Part shown: in pieces, positions 15,035 through 22,557 of the stretch
How positions within the stretch are numbered: the stretch's first letter is position 1
Layout of the letters: the number at the start of each line of letters is the position of its first letter
DNA from: DATCZS01 sp036525795
GTDB taxonomy: Bacteria > Actinomycetota > Acidimicrobiia > Spongiisociales > ZC4RG35
Length of the DNA stretch: 38,801 nucleotides
Direction: 5' to 3'
NCBI GenBank assembly: GCA_036525795.1
Contig: DATCZS010000131.1
Location: 1-38,801, forward strand
The notes under the pieces: model-generated
Told to the model about the DNA's origin: nothing
Databases searched by the model: none
Seen by the model: only the letters and a program-made list of their open reading frames with translations
Program-made: the position numbers and the translations under genes

Positions 15035-15964
15035 ATGGATCCTGCGATCATCTTGTTGTTCATCCTGTTGGCGGCCGTCATCGCGGTCGTCGGAGCGAGC
15101 GTCAAGATCGTCAGACCCTTCGAGAAGGGTCTGGTCGAGAACCTCGGGAAGTACAAGCGAACGGTGGGCTCCGGCCTCACGTTCATCATCCCGTTCTTCC
15201 AGACGCTGGCCAAAGTCGACATGCGCGAGCAAGTGGTCGACGTGCCACCCCAGGAGGTCATCACCCGCGACAACGTGGTGGTCACCGTGGATGCCGTCGT
15301 CTACTACGAGGCGACCGACCCGGTGAAGCTGAAGTACAACGTCGGGAACTTCATCCTGGCGGTCACCAAGCTGGCCCAGACCAACTTGCGTAACGTCATC
15401 GGCGATCTCGACCTCGACAGCGCGCTCACTTCCCGCGAGGTGATCAACACCAAACTGCGCGAGATCCTCGACGACGCCACCGACAAGTGGGGCACCCGGG
15501 TGGTCCGCGTGGAGATCCAGCGGATCGAACCGCCCGCAGACGTGACCGAGGCGATGCACCGCCAGATGAAGGCCGAGCGCGACCGCCGTGCCGCCGTGAC
15601 CGAGGCCGAAGGCGAGAAGCGCGCCGCCATCCTCAAGGCAGAGGGCGTCAAGGAGTCCCAGATCCTGGAGGCGGAGGGCCAGGCCGAGGCGATCAAGCGG
15701 GTCGCAGACGCCGACCGGTATCAGAAGCTGACCGTGGCAGAAGGTGAAGGCCAGGCCATCGAGCGGGTCTTCCGTGCGATCCACGAGGGCAACCCGACCC
15801 CCGACCTGATCGCCATCCGCTACCTCGAGGCCCTCCAGGGAATCGCCGACGGGCAGGCGACCAAGGTGTTCCTCCCTCTCGACACGAGCGGTGTCCTCGG
15901 TGGCGTTGCCGCCATCGGCGAACTGTGGCGCGAAGGGGCGAACTCGGACGAGAGCTCGGCCTAG
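15035..15964 (+). CDS. SPFH/stomatin-like (slipin/QmcA-type) membrane protein
   Basis: A 309-residue protein with one N-terminal membrane helix (about 4-24) and a following SPFH domain (about 25-190): RPFEKGLVENLGKYKRT, VDVPPQEVITRDNVVVTVDAVVYY, LRNVIGDLDLDSALTSRE, WGTRVVRVEIQRIEPP. A long Ala/Glu-rich coiled coil follows (about 185-250; AEGEKRAAILKAEGVKES, AEGQAEAIKRVADA). These proteins form large ring-shaped microdomains in the membrane and usually pair with NfeD, here the gene 46 bases upstream. The ATG at 15035 is preceded by AAGAGGAGGC. A shorter TTG three bases upstream is not needed. Confidence 0.96.
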   Translation: MDPAIILLFILLAAVIAVVGASVKIVRPFEKGLVENLGKYKRTVGSGLTFIIPFFQTLAKVDMREQVVDVPPQEVITRDNVVVTVDAVVYYEATDPVKLKYNVGNFILAVTKLAQTNLRNVIGDLDLDSALTSREVINTKLREILDDATDKWGTRVVRVEIQRIEPPADVTEAMHRQMKAERDRRAAVTEAEGEKRAAILKAEGVKESQILEAEGQAEAIKRVADADRYQKLTVAEGEGQAIERVFRAIHEGNPTPDLIAIRYLEALQGIADGQATKVFLPLDTSGVLGGVAAIGELWREGANSDESSA

Positions 15965-15988
15965 ACGCACCGGGACGAGGACCGAGAA

Positions 15989-16018
15989 CCGGGTAGGCGC
16001 CTCGATGCGCCTACCCGG
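15989..16018. terminator. Bidirectional hairpin between convergent SPFH and lipoprotein genes
   Basis: A perfect 12-bp inverted repeat (CCGGGTAGGCGC/GCGCCTACCCGG) with a 6-base loop lies 24 bases after the SPFH stop and covers the stop of the convergent lipoprotein gene. It is well placed to end both transcripts, though no T-run follows on either strand. Confidence 0.7.
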
Positions 16019-16538
16019 CCACCCTGTCCATCGACTCGACGGTGGCGCGAACCTCTGCCGGTTCGACCGGTGGATAGAAGACGGCCATGTAGAGGTCGCA
16101 ACGCTCCCCCGGCTCCTCGAACCAGGCGACCACCCAGGTGCCGTCTTCGAAGGGGCCGGCGACGCCGCGGGCACCGTCGATCGACACCTCGCCCCGATCC
16201 CCCGGCCATTGCTCCGGAGGGAGCGAACCGCGCACCAGGGCCATCACCGCAGACCCGGAGGCATCCACCCAGATCGTGGCGCTGGTACCGGCGATCGTCG
16301 TGAACCGGTCGAGGACCACCTGCTCGGATGATGGAGGACGGTCGAGCGCCGCCCTGGCCGGCAGCACTCCCACCTCGTAGGGAGGAGCCGGGCACTCCGG
16401 GGGCAGTGCGGCGGTGGTGGTGGGTGCGACCGCGGTGGTCGTCGTCGAGCTCACTGCGGAGGTGGGCGGGGAATCGACCTCGGCCGACGGCGCGCACGCA
16501 GCCAGCGCGAGAGTCAGGAGGAAGGCCATCGGTCGCAT
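16011..16538 (-). CDS. Lipoprotein of unknown function with Thr-rich linker
   Basis: A 175-residue exported lipoprotein. The signal peptide ends in LALAAC with the lipid-modified C15. A Ser/Thr/Pro-rich linker (about 20-45, STTTTAVAPTTTAA) precedes a beta-rich domain of about 130 residues with two further Cys (CPAP, ERCD) that could pair. I do not recognise the domain. Its pattern (IAGTSATIWVDASGSAVMALV, DGARGVAGPFEDG) suggests a compact all-beta fold outside the membrane. The start at 16538 gives a short basic n-region; a TACCGT box seven bases upstream suggests a leaderless message. It is convergent with the SPFH gene and divergent from the M20 amidohydrolase gene. Confidence 0.85.
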   Translation of the reverse strand: MRPMAFLLTLALAACAPSAEVDSPPTSAVSSTTTTAVAPTTTAALPPECPAPPYEVGVLPARAALDRPPSSEQVVLDRFTTIAGTSATIWVDASGSAVMALVRGSLPPEQWPGDRGEVSIDGARGVAGPFEDGTWVVAWFEEPGERCDLYMAVFYPPVEPAEVRATVESMDRVAG

Positions 16539-16545
16539 TCCCGCC

Positions 16546-16551
16546 ACGGTA
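16546..16551 (-). promoter_or_regulatory. -10 box (TACCGT) of the lipoprotein gene
   Basis: The hexamer ends seven bases before the ATG at 16538; a leaderless start is likely. Confidence 0.4.
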
Positions 16552-16637
16552 GAACACCTCACGCTGCATTCGTTGCCCTCGAGGCGCGGGCCCTCCCCCC
16601 TCCGTAGGATCGAGGACAGCCTGCGAGATGGAGTGGC

Positions 16638-17780
16638 ATGGACCGCAAGCGACGGGCAGAGGAGCGGCTGACGGCCGTCGAAGACGAACTGCGCGGGATC
16701 AGCCGCTGGATGTTCGACCATCCCGAGCTCGCCCACCACGAGCACGAGAGCGCCGCCCGGCTGGCGGCATTCCTCGAATCCCACGGATTCGCCGTCGATC
16801 ATCCCGCCTACGGCGTCGAAACGGCCTTCGCCGCCCGGGCGGGAGCCGGTGGGCGCCACGTGGTCATCTGTGCCGAGTACGACGCCCTTCCCGGCATCGG
16901 GCACGCCTGCGGTCACAACATCATCGCCGCGGCTGCGCTCGGGGCCGGCCACGCACTGGCGGACATGGCCGAGGACCTGGGCGTGACGCTCACGGTGCTG
17001 GGCACGCCGGCCGAAGAGAGCTTCGGCGGGAAGGTGGACCTGATCCGAGCGGGGGCGTTCGACGATGTCGACGCAGCGATGATGATCCACCCTGCACCGA
17101 ACAACATCGTCGATCCCAACGTGATCGCCGTCATCCACATCGACGTGCACTTCCGGGGCAAGGCGGCCCACGCCTCCGCCTACCCCCAGCTCGGGGTCAA
17201 CGCCCTCGACGCGTTCGTCCAGTCCTATGTGAACATCTCCGCGCTCCGCCAGGCGATGTACCCCACCGACAAGATCCACGGGATCATCACCGAGGGCGGC
17301 CACGCCCCCAACATCATCCCCTCGTACACCCGGTCCTCGTGGTACGTCCGCGCCCAGAACAGACAGCAACTGGAGGAGCTGTTTCCGAAGGTCGTCGCCT
17401 GCTTCGAGGGAGCCGCCCGGGCCACGGGATGCACCTTCGAGGTGGAGCACGTCGGCCACACCTACGAGGAGATGATCAACAACCCGGTCATGGTCGACCT
17501 GTTCGCCGCCAACTGCGAGACGCTCGGGCGCCCGATGATCCGAGGCGCGGAACTCCCGCCTTCACTCGCCGGCTCGACCGACATGGGCAACGTGTCGGGG
17601 TTGGTGCCGTCCATACATCCGATGCTCGGCATCCACTCGCTTCCCGCCGTGAACCACCAACCCGAGTTCGCCGCCCACACCATCTCGGAATTCGGACACA
17701 GGGCGGTCCGCGACGGAGCCCTCGCCATGGCCTGGACGATCATCGATCTGGCCGAAAGGGACCTCTGGGACCAGCTGTGA
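16638..17780 (+). CDS. M20 family amidohydrolase (M20D/AbgB-like)
   Basis: A 380-residue metal-dependent peptidase/aminoacylase. Metal-site motifs are EYDALPGIGHACGHN (C91, H93), the catalytic GTPAEES with E126/E127, and the third-ligand region MIHPAPNN (H151). A lid/dimerisation domain follows, including FRGKAAHASAYPQLGVNALDAF. The pattern GHACGHN and the AbgB/PM20D2-like length point to hydrolysis of N-acyl amino acids or of aminobenzoyl-glutamate-type dipeptides; the exact substrate is not shown. GGAGTGGC directly precedes the ATG. It stands alone, 51 bases before the convergent desaturase gene and 99 bases from the divergent lipoprotein. Confidence 0.93.
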   Translation: MDRKRRAEERLTAVEDELRGISRWMFDHPELAHHEHESAARLAAFLESHGFAVDHPAYGVETAFAARAGAGGRHVVICAEYDALPGIGHACGHNIIAAAALGAGHALADMAEDLGVTLTVLGTPAEESFGGKVDLIRAGAFDDVDAAMMIHPAPNNIVDPNVIAVIHIDVHFRGKAAHASAYPQLGVNALDAFVQSYVNISALRQAMYPTDKIHGIITEGGHAPNIIPSYTRSSWYVRAQNRQQLEELFPKVVACFEGAARATGCTFEVEHVGHTYEEMINNPVMVDLFAANCETLGRPMIRGAELPPSLAGSTDMGNVSGLVPSIHPMLGIHSLPAVNHQPEFAAHTISEFGHRAVRDGALAMAWTIIDLAERDLWDQL

Positions 17781-17831
17781 ATGGTGCGTCGCCGGATGGC
17801 GGCCGCAGCCGGCTCGCTCCGATGACGCCGG

Positions 17832-18722
17832 CTATGCGAACCGGGCCTCGAAGCGTTCGGCCTTGCGAATGAGCTGGGCAGGCAGCTCCATGATCTTGTC
17901 CTGCATCTCTGACGCCCGCGCCGAGAGCCCCGTGAGGTCGGCGATGTTCCACTGGGCCAGGAGCGGGGTGACCACGTTGTCGTGGTGGATCCGCAGGTTG
18001 TAGACACCGGCCTTGGCGATGTCGATGGAGCGACGCAGGAACCCGGGGATACCGGTCCCCGGCATCTGGAAGTTCTTGAAGGTGGTGTAGATGCCTTCCA
18101 ACGCGATCGTCGGAGCCTCCCGCAGCATCGCTGCCATCACGCCCTTGTAGAACACGAAGTGATGGTTCTCGTCCGCGGCGATGTGGCGCATCAGCTCGAA
18201 GGCGGTCTCGTCCTCGGTGATCTTGCCGGTGTTGCGATGCGAGACGCGAGTGGCCAGCTCCTGGGCGGAGGTGTACGCGAACAGCTCGGCCGGCTTCTTC
18301 CAGTCCGGCTCCCAGCCCGTGGCCATCACCGCCATCCGGTCGTCCTCCAGCTCGTACGGATCGCAGTTGCGGCTGGTGAGGAGATAGCTGCGGATGGCGA
18401 TGGCGTGCTGGCCCTCCTCGGCGGTCCACATACCGTTCCACTTGCGCCACAGCGAGGTGTCCGGCAGGTGGTTTTCGAGGGCAACGTGGTAGAAGGGCAG
18501 ATTGTCCTCGGTGAGGAGATTCAGCACGAGCGACGTCCGGGCCCGCTCATTGATCGAGCATTGGGATTCGTCCCAGGGCTCGTCCCGGAAACTCCTCCCC
18601 ATCTCCCACGGGATCAGATCGTGGAAGTACCAATGCTTGCGACGGTCCTGATGCTCGGTGAGCAGCTGCTCGACGGTGGGCTCGACCGCCTCCAGCAATT
18701 CGAAGTCCTCGCTGTACGCCAT
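17832..18722 (-). CDS. Acyl-[acyl-carrier-protein] desaturase family (ferritin-like diiron) protein
   Basis: A 296-residue helical diiron protein of the stearoyl-ACP desaturase/DesA group, which inserts a double bond into ACP-bound acyl chains using O2 and reduced ferredoxin. Candidate iron ligands are E72 (LLTEDNLPFYH), E103 and H106 (AEEGQH), E155 (AQELATR), E185 and H188 (ADENHH), giving the two expected E-(EExxH) sets. The N-terminal segment YFHDLIPWEMGRSF resembles that of actinobacterial DesA proteins. GGGAGAGCAG precedes the ATG at 18722; a longer upstream frame is rejected because it lacks a start signal. An alternative is another ferritin-like oxygenase (for example AurF-type), but the ligand spacing favours a desaturase. 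Confidence 0.88.
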   Translation of the reverse strand: MAYSEDFELLEAVEPTVEQLLTEHQDRRKHWYFHDLIPWEMGRSFRDEPWDESQCSINERARTSLVLNLLTEDNLPFYHVALENHLPDTSLWRKWNGMWTAEEGQHAIAIRSYLLTSRNCDPYELEDDRMAVMATGWEPDWKKPAELFAYTSAQELATRVSHRNTGKITEDETAFELMRHIAADENHHFVFYKGVMAAMLREAPTIALEGIYTTFKNFQMPGTGIPGFLRRSIDIAKAGVYNLRIHHDNVVTPLLAQWNIADLTGLSARASEMQDKIMELPAQLIRKAERFEARFA

Positions 18723-18935
18723 CTGCTCTCCCGGGATCGATGTGTCCGACCCGCATGACGACCCAGACCCGACCAGTACAGCAGATCGGACCCGGCGAAG
18801 ACCGCGGTGGTTACGGACGAAGCCTTCGCATTTCTGCGCGGCGACGACACCGCGAACATTACCGGCTTCTCGCGCCAACCCGCGCCGGCGGTGCCTCCCG
18901 CACCGACAATGCCGCGAACAGGCGATGCCGGCCCG
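18723..18935. other. Intergenic interval without recognised feature
   Basis: The 213 bases between the desaturase and propeller genes hold only a weak promoter-like TGTACT on the minus strand (near 18775-18780) and no convincing short gene, hairpin or repeat. Confidence 0.5.
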
Positions 18936-20477
18936 TCACCGGTAGGCGCGGACAAAGCCGTCGCGGGAGCCGACATAGATCGTGCCGTTCCAGATGGCAG
19001 GGGTCGATTCGACACAGCCGGGGGCGGCGGGGATGGACCACATCAACTCCGGGGAGGCCGGATCGGCCAGCGAGTACCGTCGCAACTCGCCCGTCTCACA
19101 CGTCGCCACCACCAGGCTGTCGTCGACCACGGCCGCCGAGGACCAGGCGTGGAACCCGACCGTGTCCTCCCAGACCACCACGCCGGTGTCTGCGTCCACT
19201 GCGAGCAGCCGACCGGTGTGGGTGGGGACGTACACGTGCCCGAAGCCCAACGCCGGGGTCGCCCAGATCCCACCATCGCCCACCCCGTCCGGCAACACCT
19301 CGACACCCCACAGCCGCGGGTCGCCGACGGAGTACGGGTCCAGCTTCACCAGCTGGCCCACCTCCCGGGACCGCTCGTTCCCGCGCTCGTATTCGACCGC
19401 CACATAGAGCATGCCGTCCTCGTCGACCACCGGGGAGGCATCGGCGTCGTCGCCCACCCAGTAGTCGAAGACCACGGGATCATCCACCCCGGCGAGAGCC
19501 AGATCGAGATCGACGCCGACCACCCGCCCGCCCGAGTTGGTGAAGTAGACCCGGCGATCGAAGGCAGCCACGGACGATTCGATGGACATGTTGCGGCCCA
19601 GGCGGGCGACGAGTTCATCGGTCCAGCCCGGCATCGAGAACGCCACCTCGGGTTCGACCGTCACGCGACCGTCGGCCCCTGTCCCCCGGTTCAGCCGGAT
19701 GACGAAGAACCAGCTGTTCTCGCCTCCCTCATACAGGTAGTCATCGACGATCACCGGGTTCCCGTCCCAGTCGTTGTTCCACATGCCACTCACTGCCGAT
19801 GCATCGAGAGACCACAGCTCCTCCACCGGCTCCCGGTCGAGCGCCACCACCCGGAGCGTGTTGTCGCGGCCTCCGAAGTAGAGGAGCGGGTAGCCGTCCG
19901 GGTCGAGGGTGACGGAGCCCTTGATGATGTCCCCCACCCCGAATGGGTGGCGGGTGTCCTCACCGGTGACGGCATCGACGAAATGCACAGCTTTGTCGTA
20001 TGCGCCGAAGATCACCTCGGTGACGCCATCGGGGCGCTCCCACACCACCGGCTGTCCCGTCCATCCGGTCCCGCACCACTGCGACGACACGCCGTCCACC
20101 ACGGAGGATCCGCACATCGCCTGCGCCGGATAGGTCCACGCCACAGCAGGAGGATCGTCGGGGAGAGGGCCCGAACCGTAGAAGGTACGGGTCGGGTTTC
20201 CCCGGAACATCGTGATCCCCCTGGTCGTCCCCCATGGCTCCCCGACGGTGGACCCCGGCACCGCACCAGGCGGCCGCAGTGGCTCGGTGGCCGTCGTGGT
20301 GGTGGAGGCAACCGTGGTGGCGGTCGCCGGCGGCAGAGTGGTGGCGGTCGTGGTGGGAGGAAGATCGTCGGCGGGCGCAACCACCCGCTCGCCGTCACGG
20401 ACGGCGAAGGCGGCGGCACCGGCGATGACACCGGCGATGATCGCCACCCCGAGCGCGGCCCCGAATCGGCGCCGCAT
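18936..20477 (-). CDS. Membrane-anchored PQQ-like beta-propeller protein
   Basis: A 513-residue protein with an N-terminal anchor (about 5-27), a Thr/Pro-rich linker at about 40-75 (TTTATTLPPATATTVASTTTT), then a propeller made of repeated strands with GG and ALD/AVDADTG motifs (FGAYDKAVHFVDAVTGED, YFGGRDNTLRVVALD, THTGRLLAVDADTGVVVWED, VGSRDGFVRAYR). Two Cys pairs (MCGSS with WCGTG; TCETG with PGCVES) may form disulphides. Similar propellers bind PQQ in dehydrogenases, but no catalytic Asp/Glu cluster for that is evident, so a binding or scaffold role is more likely. The ATG overlaps the TGA of the upstream CapA-like gene (TGATG), with GGAGGGGG as ribosome-binding site. Confidence 0.9.
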   Translation of the reverse strand: MRRRFGAALGVAIIAGVIAGAAAFAVRDGERVVAPADDLPPTTTATTLPPATATTVASTTTTATEPLRPPGAVPGSTVGEPWGTTRGITMFRGNPTRTFYGSGPLPDDPPAVAWTYPAQAMCGSSVVDGVSSQWCGTGWTGQPVVWERPDGVTEVIFGAYDKAVHFVDAVTGEDTRHPFGVGDIIKGSVTLDPDGYPLLYFGGRDNTLRVVALDREPVEELWSLDASAVSGMWNNDWDGNPVIVDDYLYEGGENSWFFVIRLNRGTGADGRVTVEPEVAFSMPGWTDELVARLGRNMSIESSVAAFDRRVYFTNSGGRVVGVDLDLALAGVDDPVVFDYWVGDDADASPVVDEDGMLYVAVEYERGNERSREVGQLVKLDPYSVGDPRLWGVEVLPDGVGDGGIWATPALGFGHVYVPTHTGRLLAVDADTGVVVWEDTVGFHAWSSAAVVDDSLVVATCETGELRRYSLADPASPELMWSIPAAPGCVESTPAIWNGTIYVGSRDGFVRAYR

Positions 20478-21586
20478 CAACCCCCTCCGGGGAAGCAGTC
20501 GATCGGCCCGTCGATCTCGGGACGCCCGGACGTGCGGATGAACACCGGGATCACACACGCCTCGATCTCCCCGGCAGGCGACACCACCACCCGGCCGATC
20601 GCCGTCGTCGCCCCGGCGTCGGAGAGCCTGGGCCACACGAAGTTCCCCAGGGTCCAGAACACCGGCCTTCCCTCGATGAACTCGAGGTCGCCCAGCCGGT
20701 GCGGGTGGTGTCCGAAGATGACGTCGGCGCCCGCCTCGATCATCGCCTCGGCTCGCTCCCGGTCGTCTGCCCTCGGCTCGGTCTCGAGCTCCCACATCCA
20801 GTGCACCGTCACGACGACGAGGTCCGCCACGGCGTCGGCGGCTCGCACCGCCCGCACCATCAGGTCGGTGTCGTCTCCAGACGCCATCCCGGGCCGGTCG
20901 TCGGTGGCCAGCCACGACTCACCCGGAACCACCCCGCCGAAACCAAGCACGGCCACCGTCCAGCCGTCGATCTCGAACAGCGCCGGCTCCGTCGCCTGAT
21001 CGAGGTTCTCCCCGACTCCGACCGGAGCGATCCCCGCACCGGAGACGTTGGCCCTCGAGTCCAGCATTGCCTCGGTGCCGAAGTCCTGGCCGTGGTTGTT
21101 GGCCAGGTTGGCGACATCGATGCCTTGAGCCGCCGCGATCGGGAGTGCGTCCGGATCGCACCGAAAGGCGAACGTCTTGGGCAGCGCGGTCCCGAGATTC
21201 GAGGCGGTGCACTCCAGGTTGGCGATGGTGAGGTCGTCGGCCCAGAACAGCCCGTAGAGACGTTCCAGGGCGAAGTCGTAGCCCTCGGTGCGGAAGATCG
21301 GGAGGTAGTCGGGGTCGTAGTTGGTGTCCCCGACTCCCTGAATCGTCAACCATCCCTTGGGAGGCACGGTGGTGGTGGTTGCGGGCGTCGACGTGGTGGT
21401 GGCGACGACCGTCGAAGCGGTCGGAGGAGGCGCCGAGGTCGTCGCCGGAGCAGCCACCGTCGTCCCGACCGTTCCCGCCGCAACCTCGGCGAGCGGGGCG
21501 AATGGCCCGACGGCGATGAAGAGCCCACCCCCGACCACGATGCCGAGGGCGGCGCCGACCACCACGAAACGCGTCCGGAATGACAT
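20477..21586 (-). CDS. CapA family protein (poly-gamma-glutamate capsule/metallophosphatase fold)
   Basis: A 369-residue membrane-anchored protein: helix at about 7-28, Thr/Pro linker about 45-76, then a CapA/PGA_cap metallophosphatase-like domain. Motifs are GVGDTNYD (about 84-91), ANLECT (about 122-127), LANNHGQDFG (about 161-170), VTVHWMWE, FGHHPHRLG and FWTLGNFVW, which match the family's metal-site sequence order. CapA proteins take part in poly-gamma-glutamate capsule anchoring or, in other hosts, are of unknown function; no pgsB or pgsC gene is present here. It is translationally coupled to the propeller gene. The start at 21586 lacks a strong ribosome-binding site; TACGCT lies 12 bases upstream. 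Confidence 0.92.
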   Translation of the reverse strand: MSFRTRFVVVGAALGIVVGGGLFIAVGPFAPLAEVAAGTVGTTVAAPATTSAPPPTASTVVATTTSTPATTTTVPPKGWLTIQGVGDTNYDPDYLPIFRTEGYDFALERLYGLFWADDLTIANLECTASNLGTALPKTFAFRCDPDALPIAAAQGIDVANLANNHGQDFGTEAMLDSRANVSGAGIAPVGVGENLDQATEPALFEIDGWTVAVLGFGGVVPGESWLATDDRPGMASGDDTDLMVRAVRAADAVADLVVVTVHWMWELETEPRADDRERAEAMIEAGADVIFGHHPHRLGDLEFIEGRPVFWTLGNFVWPRLSDAGATTAIGRVVVSPAGEIEACVIPVFIRTSGRPEIDGPIDCFPGGG

Positions 21587-21779
21587 GGAGCGCCGACCAG
21601 CGTAGACGCAGGGGACCAGCGACTCTGTCTCCCACGAACGAGGGGGGAAGGCTCCCGAGAGCCGCACGACTCGGAGCAAGCGGGATTGGGGCCCACTCAC
21701 CCATCCACGACGCGCACGCCAGGTTCACTGGGTGGGAACGATCCCCCTACCCCAGCAGCTGCGCTCGCGGGGGCCCCTT

Positions 21780-21796
21780 CCCCGGCGGAGCCGGGG
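21780..21796 (-). terminator. GC hairpin after the aap operon
   Basis: A perfect 7-bp stem (CCCCGGC/GCCGGGG) with a 3-base loop begins six bases after the aapP stop (minus strand). A second GGGGCCCC palindrome follows. No T-run is present. The rest of 21587-21801 shows no gene. Confidence 0.5.
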
Positions 21797-21801
21797 GACC
21801 G

Positions 21802-22548
21802 TCAGAGGATCTGAGACAGAAACAGCTTCGTGCGGTCGTGCTGGGGGTCGGTGAAGAAATGCTCGGGGGTGCCCTCTTCCACGATCTGGCCCTGGTCCAT
21901 GAACACGACGCGGTCTGCAACCTCTCTGGCAAACCCCATCTCGTGGGTGACCACCAGCATCGTCATGCCCGATTGAGCCAGTTCCTTCATGGCGTCGAGC
22001 ACCTCTTTGATCATCTCCGGGTCGAGCGCCGACGTGGGCTCGTCGAACAGCATGATCTTCGGATCCATCGCCAGCGAACGGGCCAGAGCCACCCGCTGCT
22101 GCTGACCGCCAGACAGCTGACCCGGGTATTTCGCCGCCTGTTCGGGGATCCCCACTCGCTCGAGCAGCGACAGGGCCTTCTCCTCCGCCTCGGCCCTCGT
22201 CCGCTTGCGAACCCAGGTCTGGGCGAGGGTGACGTTCTGGAGCACCGTCAGGTGGGGGAACAGGTTGAACTGCTGGAACACCATGCCCACCTCGGAGCGG
22301 ATCTTCTCGATGTTGCGGACGTCTGAGGTCAGTTCGATCCCGTCGACGACGATCCGCCCCTCCTGGTGCTGTTCCAGGCGGTTTATGCAGCGGATCCACG
22401 TCGACTTTCCCGACCCGGACGGTCCGATGATGACGACGACTTCTTGTTCCTTCACCGATGTCGTGATGCCGCGCAGCGCCTGGAAGTCGCCGAACCACTT
22501 CTTCACGTCCTCGCAGACGATGATGTCCTTCTTGCCGTTGTCAGCCAT
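21802..22548 (-). CDS. aapP: Polar/general L-amino-acid ABC transporter ATP-binding protein
   Basis: The 248-residue ATPase that drives the amino-acid importer encoded upstream. Walker A GPSGSGKST at 42-50, Q-loop VFQQFNLFPHLTVLQNV near 90-106, signature LSGGQQQRVALARSL at 145-159, Walker B IMLFDEPTSALDP at 165-177 and H-switch VVTHEMGFARE place it in the PAAT (GlnQ/AapP) family. It follows aapM by nine bases. Its ribosome-binding site (TAGGAGATCGAC) overlaps the aapM TAG stop, so the two are translationally linked. It is the last gene of the operon. Confidence 0.97.
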   Translation of the reverse strand: MADNGKKDIIVCEDVKKWFGDFQALRGITTSVKEQEVVVIIGPSGSGKSTWIRCINRLEQHQEGRIVVDGIELTSDVRNIEKIRSEVGMVFQQFNLFPHLTVLQNVTLAQTWVRKRTRAEAEEKALSLLERVGIPEQAAKYPGQLSGGQQQRVALARSLAMDPKIMLFDEPTSALDPEMIKEVLDAMKELAQSGMTMLVVTHEMGFAREVADRVVFMDQGQIVEEGTPEHFFTDPQHDRTKLFLSQIL

Positions 22549-22557
22549 GTCGATCTC

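Noticed and set aside
18936..20477. PQQ-dependent dehydrogenase
   Set aside because: The blades match the fold, but no clear PQQ/calcium or cytochrome c motif is visible.
20477..21586. Complete poly-gamma-glutamate capsule operon
   Set aside because: Only the CapA-like gene is present; no ligase or transporter partners were found.
21587..21779. Short gene between capA-like and aapP genes
   Set aside because: No frame has a start with a ribosome-binding site and protein-like composition.
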